A stretch of DNA of 64,000 nt, taken from NCBI GenBank assembly GCA_004297935.1, contig SCRE01000021.1, positions 62,001 to 126,000 of the forward strand, given 5' to 3'. The translations under genes were made by a program, and so were the position numbers. The DNA comes from Microbacteriaceae bacterium. GTDB taxonomy: Bacteria; Actinomycetota; Actinomycetes; Actinomycetales; Microbacteriaceae. This document shows positions 46,387-54,995 of the stretch, piece after piece (position 1 is the stretch's first letter; the number at the start of each line of letters is the position of its first letter). The notes beneath the pieces are model-generated. The model did not search any database. It had not been told where the DNA came from and saw nothing but the letters and a program-made list of their open reading frames with translations.

Positions 46387-46875
46387 CTAACGCAGACGGG
46401 CGACGTTGGCAACCGTGTAGTTCGTTGACAGGCGCAGCGCGGCCACGCGCCATTTCTCCCACGGTGCGCCCGATAATCGGGCGCGAGGCGGCAGAAATGG
46501 CGCGTGGCAACCCGAGACGCCGAGAGCCACCTCAGATCCCGCGCGCCCGACCGGCAGCTTCGGCAGCGGATGCGGCGGCTCGACGACGTCGACGACGTTC
46601 GCCACGAGGCGGAACCGGTCCCGCATGTCCGACAGTGCGACGACGACGGCGGGACCCGCATCCGCGGTGAAGACCAGACGAACCGGGTCGTCCTTGCCGC
46701 CGATGCCGAGCGGGTGGATCTCCAGCGTCGGCTTTGCACTGGACAGACTCGGACACACCTCGAGCATGTGTGCGCCGAGGATCAGCTCGCCGCCGGGCGT
46801 CAGGTCGTAGGTGTAGTCCTTCATCAGGCTGGCGCCGCCGGGCAACCCGGCGGCCATCACCTTCGCCGCGCGCAT
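46387..46875 (-). pseudogene. araA: L-arabinose isomerase remnant
   Basis: About 112 residues (46540-46875) match the C-terminal third of Ara[49 protein letters not shown] and [10 protein letters not shown]. The first 300 or so residues of the enzyme are absent, and after LPVGRA the expected SEAWxxAGxxHHTV region, with the catalytic histidines, is replaced by unrelated sequence. The frame is open but cannot encode an active isomerase. The region 46876-47042 holds no further araA sequence. Confidence 0.82.
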
Positions 46876-47042
46876 CCAGGTTGCGACCTTCGCGGCGACA
46901 CCCGGTTGCCTCCTACAGTCCCGGGCGATAGGAACTCCTCGCGCGTTTCATCCCTGTCAAACCTCCACGATGCCTTGGATCACAGCTGTGGCTGTCGCAT
47001 TGATCTTCGCCCTCCCTGATCGTCGGTTTCTCAACGCTCTCG

Positions 47043-48326
47043 TCAGCGTCCCAGAAGCTCCGGGTGCAATTCAGTCGAAACGACGGTGCGAGCCAGTATC
47101 CGCCCCGATTTGATCACGATGCGATCCTCCGACGATTGCGCCATTGCCTGCTCCAACGATTCACCTTTGATCGCCAGTAGATCCGCGGGGAATCCGACCG
47201 CCACTTCGACGGAGGGAAGGCCCATCACGGCACGCGCGCACGAGGACACGCTCGCATATGCTTCGAGGGTGCGCAAATGCGCAGCCGAGACCAGAAGTGA
47301 TGCGGTTTCCATCGCATCGATCCTGCCCATTGGGTTGAACGGGTCTCGCCAATTGTCGCTTCCGCCGGCGACGGTGACGCCCGCATCAATGAGAGTCCTC
47401 ACCGCCGTCAAGCCGCGCGGCTTCTTGGTCACAGACTCACGTCCCTGCAGGTAGAGGTTGGTCTGCGGAAGGGTTATGACACCGACGCCTGCGTCCGCAA
47501 CAGCCCGTGCAGTAGCGGACGCAGTTTCACGATCCTGCACACCCAGGCTGACACAGTGCGATGCAGTCACGGGCAGAGCGAATCCTGTAGTACACACCAT
47601 GTCAGCCAGTGAGCGCAAGACCAGCATCTGCGGATCCGTCGTCTCATCCAGGTGCAGGTCCATGCCTTTTCCGTAGGCACGCGCCACGGCCATCAATTCG
47701 ACCAAGGAGCCGACTCGGTCATCTTCGAGCGCCGGACATCCTCCAACGATGTCGGCTCCAGCAGACATGGCCTGATCGAGTAGTTCGCGGCCCACGACGC
47801 CACTTGGCCCGCTCACGTCTTTGGAGAGCGCGACAACCTGGACGTCAACGATACCCTGCAGTCTTTCGCGCACCTCGACCAGTGCGTCGACTCCGCGCAT
47901 GCCTACGCCAACGCCACAATCGACATGTGTCCTCACGGCCGTGTAGCCATGGGTCACCGCCGCCGTGAGTGCGGCAAGGGCTCTGCGCCCGATATCTTCC
48001 GGCGTCATCGAGTCGTAGGCAGCTTCGATCGCCTCAATTGCACCGGCGAGGTCACCGGTCACATTGGGAACGCGTGCCGCGACGAGCGCTTTGTCGAGGT
48101 GAGCGTGTGGTTCGACCGGAGAGGGGAGCAGAACGTAGCCGCTCAAGTCGATGTCAGCCGGCGGCTCGAACCCTGCCATGGACTCGCCGAACCTCGACTC
48201 CCGCCCGCCGGGAGATTCGGACTCGACGACGTCCGTTATCCGCCCGTCTCGAATCATCACATCCACGACTCGCCCATCTTTGAGTGTGGCAGAGCGCAGT
48301 TGATGCGTGGAGTGGCCTGACATCAT
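47043..48326 (-). CDS. Cytosine deaminase-like amidohydrolase
   Basis: A 427-residue metal-dependent hydrolase of the CodA/TrzA-type amidohydrolase group. Metal ligands are seen in EPHAHLDKA, LHLDETTD, TASHCVSLG and GGSDNWRDPFNPMG. The cytosine-deaminase fingerprint DNWRDPF is clear, but the true substrate could be another aminated or amide heterocycle. ATG codons at 48326 and 48323 are adjacent and no ribosome site precedes them. Divergent from the FadR-type regulator, and the first clue to the catabolic region that follows. Confidence 0.9.
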   Translation of the reverse strand: MMSGHSTHQLRSATLKDGRVVDVMIRDGRITDVVESESPGGRESRFGESMAGFEPPADIDLSGYVLLPSPVEPHAHLDKALVAARVPNVTGDLAGAIEAIEAAYDSMTPEDIGRRALAALTAAVTHGYTAVRTHVDCGVGVGMRGVDALVEVRERLQGIVDVQVVALSKDVSGPSGVVGRELLDQAMSAGADIVGGCPALEDDRVGSLVELMAVARAYGKGMDLHLDETTDPQMLVLRSLADMVCTTGFALPVTASHCVSLGVQDRETASATARAVADAGVGVITLPQTNLYLQGRESVTKKPRGLTAVRTLIDAGVTVAGGSDNWRDPFNPMGRIDAMETASLLVSAAHLRTLEAYASVSSCARAVMGLPSVEVAVGFPADLLAIKGESLEQAMAQSSEDRIVIKSGRILARTVVSTELHPELLGR

Positions 48327-48331
48327 ATAAT
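48319..48331 (-). promoter_or_regulatory. Candidate operator overlapping the amidohydrolase start
   Basis: ATATGATGTC (48328-48319 on the minus strand) with A/T-rich sequence directly upstream. The same ten bases recur at 50847-50856 in the same relation to a gene start. It may be a binding site of the FadR-type regulator encoded next door; this is inference from two occurrences. Confidence 0.35.
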
Positions 48332-48485
48332 CATGCTAGCAAGTACGAAGGTCAGACAGCGAGTGACGCCGAGGGCCTACACTTTCCCGAGGCTGCGTGA
48401 ATTGACAACGGAGTAATTGCAAGCCGCTCAGCAAGTGCGACCGACGACTATTTCCCCAGACACCGAGATTGGAAAAATCACAACG

Positions 48486-49238
48486 ATGGCTGCGACAAGT
48501 CGACCAACCTCAAAACCGAGCTTTGTGACAGTTTCACGACTTGGACCGACCCAGCAAGCACAGAATCAACTGCTTGCTGCGATCAGCAGCGGCGATTACC
48601 CGCCCGGCACCCTACTGCCTTCAGAACGCGTGCTTTGCGAGATGTTCGGCGTCAGTCGGGTGAGCATTCGTGAGGCGTTGGCTGGACTTGCCGCAACCGG
48701 CCTCATAGACATTCAGCAGGGCAAGGGCGCCTTCGTACGCCCTCGAGTCGCGGACGAATATGCCGGCCCATTCGGGCTCTACATCGAGATGCACCGCGAT
48801 GAGCTCTCCGAATTGCTGCGCGTTCGCGGCGCTTTGGACGGCCTTGCAGCCTCGGAAGCGGCAGTACACGCTTCTGCCAAAGCCCGGGCTTCTCTCACTC
48901 GGGCACACGATGACTTCAAGGCTGCCGTCCTGGCCAGTGCTACCCCTCAAGCGCTCACCGCCCTCGATGTCAAATTCCACGAAGCCATCGCGTCGTCCGG
49001 GCGCGGGACGCTGTTGCCCGGCTTGCTCAAAGAGCTCAACAATCTCCTGGTCGAGTCGCGACACATCCTGTTCGCTCGTGAAGGGCAACCGAAGCGGTCT
49101 GTTGCCGACCATGCAGTCATTCTGCAGGCTATCCTCGACGGAGACTCGGCCAAGGCGCAACTCTGTGCAACCGTGCACGTCGAAAAGATGTGGAGTTGGG
49201 TTGAGGAGTTCCACAGCAGTAAGCTCGGCGCCTCTTAG
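48486..49238 (+). CDS. GntR-family regulator, FadR subfamily
   Basis: A 250-residue regulator. The winged helix reads SGDYPPGTLLPSERVLCEMF, GVSRVSIREALAGLAATGLI and the FCD effector domain follows with RGALDGLAASEAAVH and KFHEAIASSG, containing the His/Asp residues that usually bind a metal and a carboxylate ligand. A TTG at 48417 with GGAG just before it is a possible earlier start. It sits divergently to the cytosine-deaminase-like gene and is the only regulator in the 47-64 kb catabolic region, so it probably controls the whole set. Confidence 0.9.
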   Translation: MAATSRPTSKPSFVTVSRLGPTQQAQNQLLAAISSGDYPPGTLLPSERVLCEMFGVSRVSIREALAGLAATGLIDIQQGKGAFVRPRVADEYAGPFGLYIEMHRDELSELLRVRGALDGLAASEAAVHASAKARASLTRAHDDFKAAVLASATPQALTALDVKFHEAIASSGRGTLLPGLLKELNNLLVESRHILFAREGQPKRSVADHAVILQAILDGDSAKAQLCATVHVEKMWSWVEEFHSSKLGAS

Positions 49239-49270
49239 CCGTCGGCTGAGTTCGCCTCTCAGCGCCCAGA

Positions 49271-49312
49271 ACTGGCGGGGCTCAGGACTGGCGGGGCTCA
49301 GGACTGGCGGGC
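49271..49312. repeat. 16-bp tandem repeat
   Basis: Two perfect ACTGGCGGGGCTCAGG units and a partial third, between two convergent genes. Confidence 0.85.
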
Positions 49313-49348
49313 ACTCAATCGGCCCGCGCTGGTTCGGCTGATGACGCA

Positions 49349-50776
49349 TCAGTCGTACAGTGTTGTGGTCGTGGGAACATCGTGCGTCAACCCCGCCCGC
49401 TCCACGATCGAAGCCGCACGTTCGCGTGCCTCAGCACGTAACGCACGCTCGTCAATACTCGGGATCGCACCGTCCGCGAATACCGCCGTTCCAGCCACCC
49501 ACGTTTCGACAATACTGGCGGCGCTTGCCGACCACACCAGTGCCTGTTCCGGATCACGATAGGGCGTCCACTCATGGTGATCAAGATCGAAGAAGACCAG
49601 GTCCGCCTCCTTGCCGACCTCAAGCGAACCGATCTGATCGTCCCAACCGAGCGCTTTGGCGCCGTCGATGGTTGCCATTCTGATGGCCTTGCGTGCGCCG
49701 ACCAGGTTTGGGTCGCGACGCGAGTCTTTGAACAGACCCGCGACAAGGTGAATCTGGCGGTGCAGGTTGAGGTTGCCTGCCGCTGACACGCCATCCGTGC
49801 CCAAGCCGACGGTCACACCGCGCTCGATCATCTCGGGATACTTGCCGATGTCGGTTGCGCCCTTGGCCAACTTGAGCGAGGTCGACGGGCAGAAGGCGAC
49901 GGACGTCCCGGCCTGTGCGATCAGGTCGACCTCGGCATCCGTCAGGGCCACGGCGTGCGCGAGCACTAAGTTCGAGCCAAGCCCATCATGCTGCGCGATG
50001 CGAGTGACCGGCCAGACCCCGTGCCTGTGCTCGCTGCCCATCGACTCTTCCAGGCTGGATGCGATGTGGTAGGTCGTGCCCACACCAAGCTCCTGGGCCA
50101 ACGCACGAGCACCGATGTGCAGCTCGAGGCTGCATGGCTCCTTGCCTTCAATGTTGACCCAGCAACGCACCCGGCCATCGGCGTAGCCGTTCCATTCCTT
50201 CACGGATGCCTCGAGAGTTTCGAGTGCCACTTCGTAGTTGGAAAAGAAGTGGTGGTCCATCATCTCGTCTGACCACCCTGCCGGGGCCTTGTCCGGTCGC
50301 ACGTCGGCGGCGTGCCGTGCGACAACACCACGGATGCCGATCCGCTCGGCTGCACGGGCGGTAAGCCCTGCATCGTTTTGCGCGCCCATGTCGAGGAAAC
50401 AGGTCGTGCCGCTGCGCAGCATCTCTGCCGTCCCGGTGAGCACGCTGACGCGTTCATCTTCCTCGTTGACATGGGCGTAGAACGGCTTGGCCCAGTGGAA
50501 CACCCAGGCACGCGTTGCCAACAGGTCGGGGAAAACGGCACGGCTCAATGATTCAGAAAGATGCACGTGGGTATCGATGAACCCCGGGGTGACGCCGCGC
50601 GTACTGCCATCGACAACACGCTCAGGGGTGCTGCCCGCGAGCCGTTGACGCACCTCGCTCGCTGTCCCGATGTCGACGATCTTCGTTCCGTCGATCAAGA
50701 GCGCAGCATCGCGGATGACGCGGTCAGCGCGATCGGCCGTGATTGCGAATTGCAAGTGCTCGATAAGCGTGGCCAT
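49349..50776 (-). CDS. TrzN/AtzA/SsnA-type amidohydrolase
   Basis: A 475-residue COG0402 metal-dependent hydrolase. VTPGFIDTHVHLSESLSR carries the HxH metal pair, LVLAHAVALTDAEVD the next His, FCPSTSLKLAKGATD and GLGTDGVSAAGNLNLH the catalytic Asp region. Relatives deaminate or dechlorinate N-heterocycles (guanine, S-adenosylhomocysteine, s-triazines, hydroxy-aminopyridines). The substrate here is unknown. Divergent from the M24 gene at 50894 across a short control region. Confidence 0.9.
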   Translation of the reverse strand: MATLIEHLQFAITADRADRVIRDAALLIDGTKIVDIGTASEVRQRLAGSTPERVVDGSTRGVTPGFIDTHVHLSESLSRAVFPDLLATRAWVFHWAKPFYAHVNEEDERVSVLTGTAEMLRSGTTCFLDMGAQNDAGLTARAAERIGIRGVVARHAADVRPDKAPAGWSDEMMDHHFFSNYEVALETLEASVKEWNGYADGRVRCWVNIEGKEPCSLELHIGARALAQELGVGTTYHIASSLEESMGSEHRHGVWPVTRIAQHDGLGSNLVLAHAVALTDAEVDLIAQAGTSVAFCPSTSLKLAKGATDIGKYPEMIERGVTVGLGTDGVSAAGNLNLHRQIHLVAGLFKDSRRDPNLVGARKAIRMATIDGAKALGWDDQIGSLEVGKEADLVFFDLDHHEWTPYRDPEQALVWSASAASIVETWVAGTAVFADGAIPSIDERALRAEARERAASIVERAGLTHDVPTTTTLYD

Positions 50777-50846
50777 TGTCCTGACTTCACCTCGTTTGAA
50801 TCGAATCGACGCTTAATTCATACCGTAGCGCCCTCATCAGATACTA

Positions 50847-50856
50847 ATATGATGTC
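50847..50856 (+). promoter_or_regulatory. Second ATATGATGTC element, upstream of the M24 gene
   Basis: The same ten bases as at 48319-48328. They are preceded by TACTAAT and flanked by CAGA/TCTG. The ATG codons inside the element are in frame with the M24 gene, so a start at 50849 would add 15 residues; the ATG at 50894 with its GGAGG is preferred. Confidence 0.35.
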
Positions 50857-50893
50857 TGTTGTAATACCAGCTGATCACCTTGGAGGAGTGCCC

Positions 50894-52015
50894 ATGCGAG
50901 ACGACGTCGTAACCCGCTTGCGTGCAACCATTGCCGAGCATGGATTAGGGGCCCTCGTCTGTCTCTCCCCCGAGAATGTCGCCTATACTGCCGGCTTCGT
51001 CATCCCCTCACAATCGCTCATGCGCTGGCGACACGCTGCGACCGTCATCCATGCCGACGGGCGACAAGCGGTCGTTTGCGTCGACATGGAAGAGACGACC
51101 GTGCGCGCCCACATCGGCGAGCATGACGAGGTGCGGGTATGGAAAGAGTTCGTCGATAAGCCCATGGCCATCCTCGCCCGACTTCTGCTGGACTGGGGCC
51201 TTGGCTCCGCCGCAGTCGGCACCGAGTTGGACTACCTCTCGGCAGACGACCACGCACAACTCATGGAGTATGCACCTGACATTCGCCTCGTTGCGGCAGG
51301 GCCGTTGCTCACCGAAGCCAGGCAACCCAAGACGCCGAGCGAACTCGTGCTGCTCGAGCAGCTCTCACGCATTTCCGACACCGCGATAAAGACCGCGTTC
51401 GAGGCCGTGCGAGCGGGATCGACCGAGATGGATATCGCAGCCGCCCTCACCCGAAGCGTGTACGAGCAAGGTGCGCAACAGTTCAAACTCATGATTGTGG
51501 CCACAGGTGAGCGCAGTCAACTGCCCAATGTGGGGCCGACAATGCGCACCCTCATACCAGGCGACATCTGCCGAGTGGAGATCTTCTCCGTGATCGACGG
51601 ATACCAGGCCGGGGTTTGCCGCACTGCCGTTGTCGGAGAGGCCAGCGCAAAGGCATCCGAGATCTACGCCAACTTGGTCGAGTGCAAGCACGCCGTTTTC
51701 GATGCGATTCGCCCCGGCGCGAGCTCTCGTTCGGTGTACGACCTGTACCGCGGGATTTTCAACAGGCTCGGACTGCCCGCGATCTCGTTCGTGGCCCACT
51801 CCATCGGGGTCAATCTGCACGAGGCACCGTACTTCGGCCCGTACTCGGACCATGTCATCCGAGAGGGCATGGTGCTCGGCATGGAGCCACTCGTCTACCG
51901 CAGTGGCCACGGCTTCGGCATGCAGATCAAGGACATGATCGCGGTCGAGTCCGATGGAGCGCGCCTTCTCTCCGATGTGACGGACACCGACACTCTCTTC
52001 CAGATCGCCGCCTAG
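50894..52015 (+). CDS. M24-family peptidase-like/creatinase-like hydrolase lacking metal ligands
   Basis: A 373-residue pita-bread-fold protein with the two-domain layout of prolidase and creatinase. The catalytic-domain motifs are AFEAVRAGSTEMDIAAAL, CRVEIFSVIDGYQAGVCRTA, FVAHSIGVNLHEAPYFG, VLGMEPLVYRSG and IKDMIAVESDG. In metal-dependent members the second motif holds two aspartates; here they are not conserved, as in creatinase, which cleaves C-N bonds without metal. A GGAGG site precedes the ATG. Its stop codon shares CTAG with the stop of the convergent ALDH gene. Confidence 0.87.
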   Translation: MRDDVVTRLRATIAEHGLGALVCLSPENVAYTAGFVIPSQSLMRWRHAATVIHADGRQAVVCVDMEETTVRAHIGEHDEVRVWKEFVDKPMAILARLLLDWGLGSAAVGTELDYLSADDHAQLMEYAPDIRLVAAGPLLTEARQPKTPSELVLLEQLSRISDTAIKTAFEAVRAGSTEMDIAAALTRSVYEQGAQQFKLMIVATGERSQLPNVGPTMRTLIPGDICRVEIFSVIDGYQAGVCRTAVVGEASAKASEIYANLVECKHAVFDAIRPGASSRSVYDLYRGIFNRLGLPAISFVAHSIGVNLHEAPYFGPYSDHVIREGMVLGMEPLVYRSGHGFGMQIKDMIAVESDGARLLSDVTDTDTLFQIAA

Positions 52016-53496
52016 AACAGGTTGACGTTCGAGTCGAAGTTGAGATGCTTGGTCTCCGTGAACTCGAGGATCCCTTCGATGCCTTGCTGGCGTCCGACTC
52101 CCGAGCGCTTGAACCCGCCGACCTCGGTCTCGCCGTAGAAGTGGTGGTAGGTGTTGATCCAGATCGTGCCGGCCTCCACAGCACGGCCGACGCGCCAGGA
52201 ACGATCAAGATTGGTCGTCCACAACCCGCAGGCCAAGCCGAACTCTGTTCCATTGGCGATGGCGATCGCCTCTTCCTCTGTGCTGAACTTCTGTACGGCG
52301 AGAACCGGGCCGAAGACCTCTTCGGCGATCAGGCGCGAATCCGGTGCGATGTCGGTCACGATGGTCGGCTCGACGAAGTGCCCACGATCATATGGCGCGT
52401 CTTCCAGCAGGGTTCCGCCTGTGACGATCGTGCCGTCTTGTCGGCCGATCTCCACATAGCCGAGCACCGCCTTCTTCTGCACAGCAGAGACAAGCGGCCC
52501 CATCTGAGTGGATGCATCGAGTCCATCACCCACGCGCATCGCCTTGGCGCGTACGGCGAGCCTCTCAACGAACTCGTCGTGGATGCTTTCCTCGATGACA
52601 AGACGGCTGCCTGCCGTGCAGATCTGACCCGCAGCGGAGAAGACGGCGTTCTCTGCACCGGCTAGCGCCTTCTCCAGGTTGGCGTCCGCGAAGACGATAT
52701 TCGGTGACTTGCCGCCCAGCTCGAGCGAGACCTTCTTGAGGCCGTCTGCCGCATGCTTCATGACATTGATACCCGTCGTGGAGTCACCGGTGAAGGCGAT
52801 CATCTCGACGTGGTCACTCTTGACCAGTCGGTCGCCGACTGTCGCACCTGAGCCGACAACGGCCGCGATGATTCCGTCGGGGATGTCCTGATCGACTGCA
52901 AGCAACGAAAGGGCCTGGACCACGATCGCCGGAGTCAGGCTTGCCGGCTTCACAATCACGGCGTTGCCCGCGGCCAGTGCCGGCGCCACAGCGCGGATCG
53001 TCAGGTTCAGCGGATAGTTCCACGGGGTGATTGCGGCGACGACACCGACTGGCTCACGCAGAATCACACCGTGAACTCCGTCATTCAGCGCGAGCGAACG
53101 GCCGTACAGGGCCCGAGCAAGACCGGCGTTGTACTCGATCATGCTGATGCTGCTTGCGACCTCACCGCGAGCTTGACCGATCGTCTTGCCCTGCTCACGG
53201 GTCAACAGTTCTGCGAGTTCTTCAGCGTGAGAGCGCATGGCTTCAGCCCACCGGTTGAGCACACGGGCGCGGGTGGCGCCGTCATTGCGCCACGGCGTGG
53301 AGCGAAAGGCTGTGCGAGCAGAATCGATAGCACTGTCGACATCGGAAATACTGGACACCGCGATGTTGGCGACCAGGTCGCCAGTGGCCGGGTCGAAGCT
53401 CTGCAGTCGGTCAGCCGATGCAATCAGGCACGGGGCAGAGCGTCGATCGAGCTCCAACACCGCCCAGGGCTTTCTCGGGGAAAAAGAGGCACTCAC
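52012..53496 (-). CDS. NAD(P)-dependent aldehyde dehydrogenase
   Basis: A 494-residue ALDH: FTGDSTTGINVMKHAA (cofactor-binding), SLELGGKSPNIVFADANL with the catalytic Glu, SAAGQICTAGSRLVI with the nucleophilic Cys, and EEVFGPVLAVQKF near the end. The GTG start has AAAGG nine bases upstream. Betaine-aldehyde- and amino-aldehyde-type dehydrogenases look alike, so the substrate is open; an aldehyde formed in the catabolic region is likely. Confidence 0.95.
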   Translation of the reverse strand: MSASFSPRKPWAVLELDRRSAPCLIASADRLQSFDPATGDLVANIAVSSISDVDSAIDSARTAFRSTPWRNDGATRARVLNRWAEAMRSHAEELAELLTREQGKTIGQARGEVASSISMIEYNAGLARALYGRSLALNDGVHGVILREPVGVVAAITPWNYPLNLTIRAVAPALAAGNAVIVKPASLTPAIVVQALSLLAVDQDIPDGIIAAVVGSGATVGDRLVKSDHVEMIAFTGDSTTGINVMKHAADGLKKVSLELGGKSPNIVFADANLEKALAGAENAVFSAAGQICTAGSRLVIEESIHDEFVERLAVRAKAMRVGDGLDASTQMGPLVSAVQKKAVLGYVEIGRQDGTIVTGGTLLEDAPYDRGHFVEPTIVTDIAPDSRLIAEEVFGPVLAVQKFSTEEEAIAIANGTEFGLACGLWTTNLDRSWRVGRAVEAGTIWINTYHHFYGETEVGGFKRSGVGRQQGIEGILEFTETKHLNFDSNVNLF

Positions 53497-53766
53497 GCGG
53501 TTCAGCCTTTCAGCTTGTCTTCACTGCCCGACCCGGCTGCTGCCGACATCGTCATCCAACCCTTCAGATGACCAACTGGACTGACATGTGATATGTTTGC
53601 TTATTGGTTGCTATCGTCTATCGGACTGGCAGGGATGTCAAGACGGAAGGCGATTCGCACAGGGTTTTCAGTCGCTGCGCGAAGCGTGCAATTGATGATC
53701 ACCTGCAGAGAACCGCGACAGGACGACACGCATCCAGCCGCGACGAGCCAGCGAAGGACACAGACA

Positions 53767-53961
53767 ATGCCGTTTGTTCAGATCCACATGTGGGAAGGGC
53801 GCTCTGTCGAACAGAAGCGCAAACTCACTCAAGCAATCACGGACGCCATGGTCGAGTTCGCCGATGCAAAACCGGATGGCCTGCACGTGGCCATCTCTGA
53901 GTACTCTCGCGAAAACTGGGCCCGCGCAGGCGTGCTCGGCATTGACAGGAAAGACGCATGA
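53767..53961 (+). CDS. 4-oxalocrotonate tautomerase-type protein
   Basis: A 64-residue tautomerase with the catalytic Pro after the initiator Met (MPFVQIHMWEGRS) and QKRKLTQAITDAMVEF as the helix. Such enzymes ketonise dienols and related acids. The next gene begins in an ATGA overlap at 53958, so they are cotranslated. The region 53497-53766 before it is the divergent promoter region with ALDH and holds an AT-rich TGACATGTGATATGT stretch near 53581. Confidence 0.9.
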   Translation: MPFVQIHMWEGRSVEQKRKLTQAITDAMVEFADAKPDGLHVAISEYSRENWARAGVLGIDRKDA

Positions 53962-54956
53962 ACGAGAACCCGGCCATCAGCAGCTTGAGCAGGGAATCCG
54001 CGGCACTATTGATCATCGACCCGCAGAATGCGTTCGTGCACCCCGAAGGCACGCTCGGCTTGTCCGGTGTGAACATCGCCCCCGCGCAGCAGGCGATCCT
54101 CTCCATGCGTCGTCTGGCAGAGCAGTTCAAGGCAGCCGGCCTGCCGGTGATCTGGACGAAGCAGATCCATCTCGAGAAAGACGCCTCACGCGACAAGAAG
54201 AAGCTGGCATCCCACACTCAGAAGCGCAAGCAGGTTTCCTGCCTCTCCGGCAGTTGGGATGCCGAGTTCGTCGACGAGATCAAAGATCTGGCCGACGACC
54301 CCGCCTATGTCGTCGTCAAGCACCGATTCGGTGCCTTCCACGAGACCCGGCTCGACACGCTGCTGCAGATGCTCGGTGTGCAGACACTGTTCGTCACGGG
54401 GGTGACAGCCAACGCATGTGTCGAGACCACGCTGCGCGAGGCCTACCTGCGTGACTATGATTCCGTCGCCGTCACCGACGCCATCGCGGCGGTGCGGCCC
54501 GAGTGGATCGATACGGCTCACGCCGTATGGGCACAATACCTCGGTGTGCTGGCCACAGAGGCCGAGGTTCTCACCTGGCTGGAGACAAGCAGCGCACCAC
54601 AGGCGCTCGGATTGCATCACCTGCTACTCGAGGCATCCGACCTGTCCGCGTCGGAGAAGTTCTACTTCGATATTCTCGGCTTCACCGAGCGCAAGCGCGA
54701 AGACTTCCGCGATGGCCGCAGGTTCGTCTCAACGCAGCAAGGCCTGGGGCTGGTTGAGGGCCGCGGCAGGGGAACGAAAGAGGGCGGAACTCTTGAGCAC
54801 TTCTGCTTCAGCGCACGCGGGGTCGATGCCTTGGCCGAGCGCGCCCGTGCTGCCGGTCACCGCATCGTGCGCGGCCCTGGCCCTGGCCCTTATGGACACA
54901 CCGTTTACATCGAAGATCCAGACGGCAACGAAGTCGAGCTCTTCGAGAACGACTAA
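53958..54956 (+). CDS. Isochorismatase-like cysteine hydrolase fused to a VOC domain
   Basis: A 332-residue two-domain protein. Residues 1-205 form an isochorismatase-like hydrolase with the triad Asp21 (LLIIDPQNAF), Lys121 (VVKHRFGAF) and Cys154 (TGVTANACVETTLREA); such enzymes remove amides or carbamoyl groups (ureidoacrylate, biuret, N-carbamoyl compounds). From about 213 to the end lies a vicinal-oxygen-chelate domain (GLHHLLLEASDLSASEKFY to IEDPDGNEVELFEND). Both are complete and joined by a short linker. The fusion suggests that one compound passes through both active sites. Confidence 0.9.
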   Translation: MNENPAISSLSRESAALLIIDPQNAFVHPEGTLGLSGVNIAPAQQAILSMRRLAEQFKAAGLPVIWTKQIHLEKDASRDKKKLASHTQKRKQVSCLSGSWDAEFVDEIKDLADDPAYVVVKHRFGAFHETRLDTLLQMLGVQTLFVTGVTANACVETTLREAYLRDYDSVAVTDAIAAVRPEWIDTAHAVWAQYLGVLATEAEVLTWLETSSAPQALGLHHLLLEASDLSASEKFYFDILGFTERKREDFRDGRRFVSTQQGLGLVEGRGRGTKEGGTLEHFCFSARGVDALAERARAAGHRIVRGPGPGPYGHTVYIEDPDGNEVELFEND

Positions 54957-54995
54957 GTCGCCCCCGACCTCTCACTGGTAAGCGAAAGCGAAGAC

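Noticed and set aside
46969-47112. Short plus-strand frame starting MPWITAVAVALIFALPD, resembling a fragment of an APC-type permease
   Set aside because: It has no ribosome site, only one hydrophobic stretch and overlaps the end of the amidohydrolase gene; the likeness is too short to claim a remnant.
53593-53766. N-terminal extension of the tautomerase
   Set aside because: The catalytic Pro must follow the initiator Met, which fixes the start at 53767.
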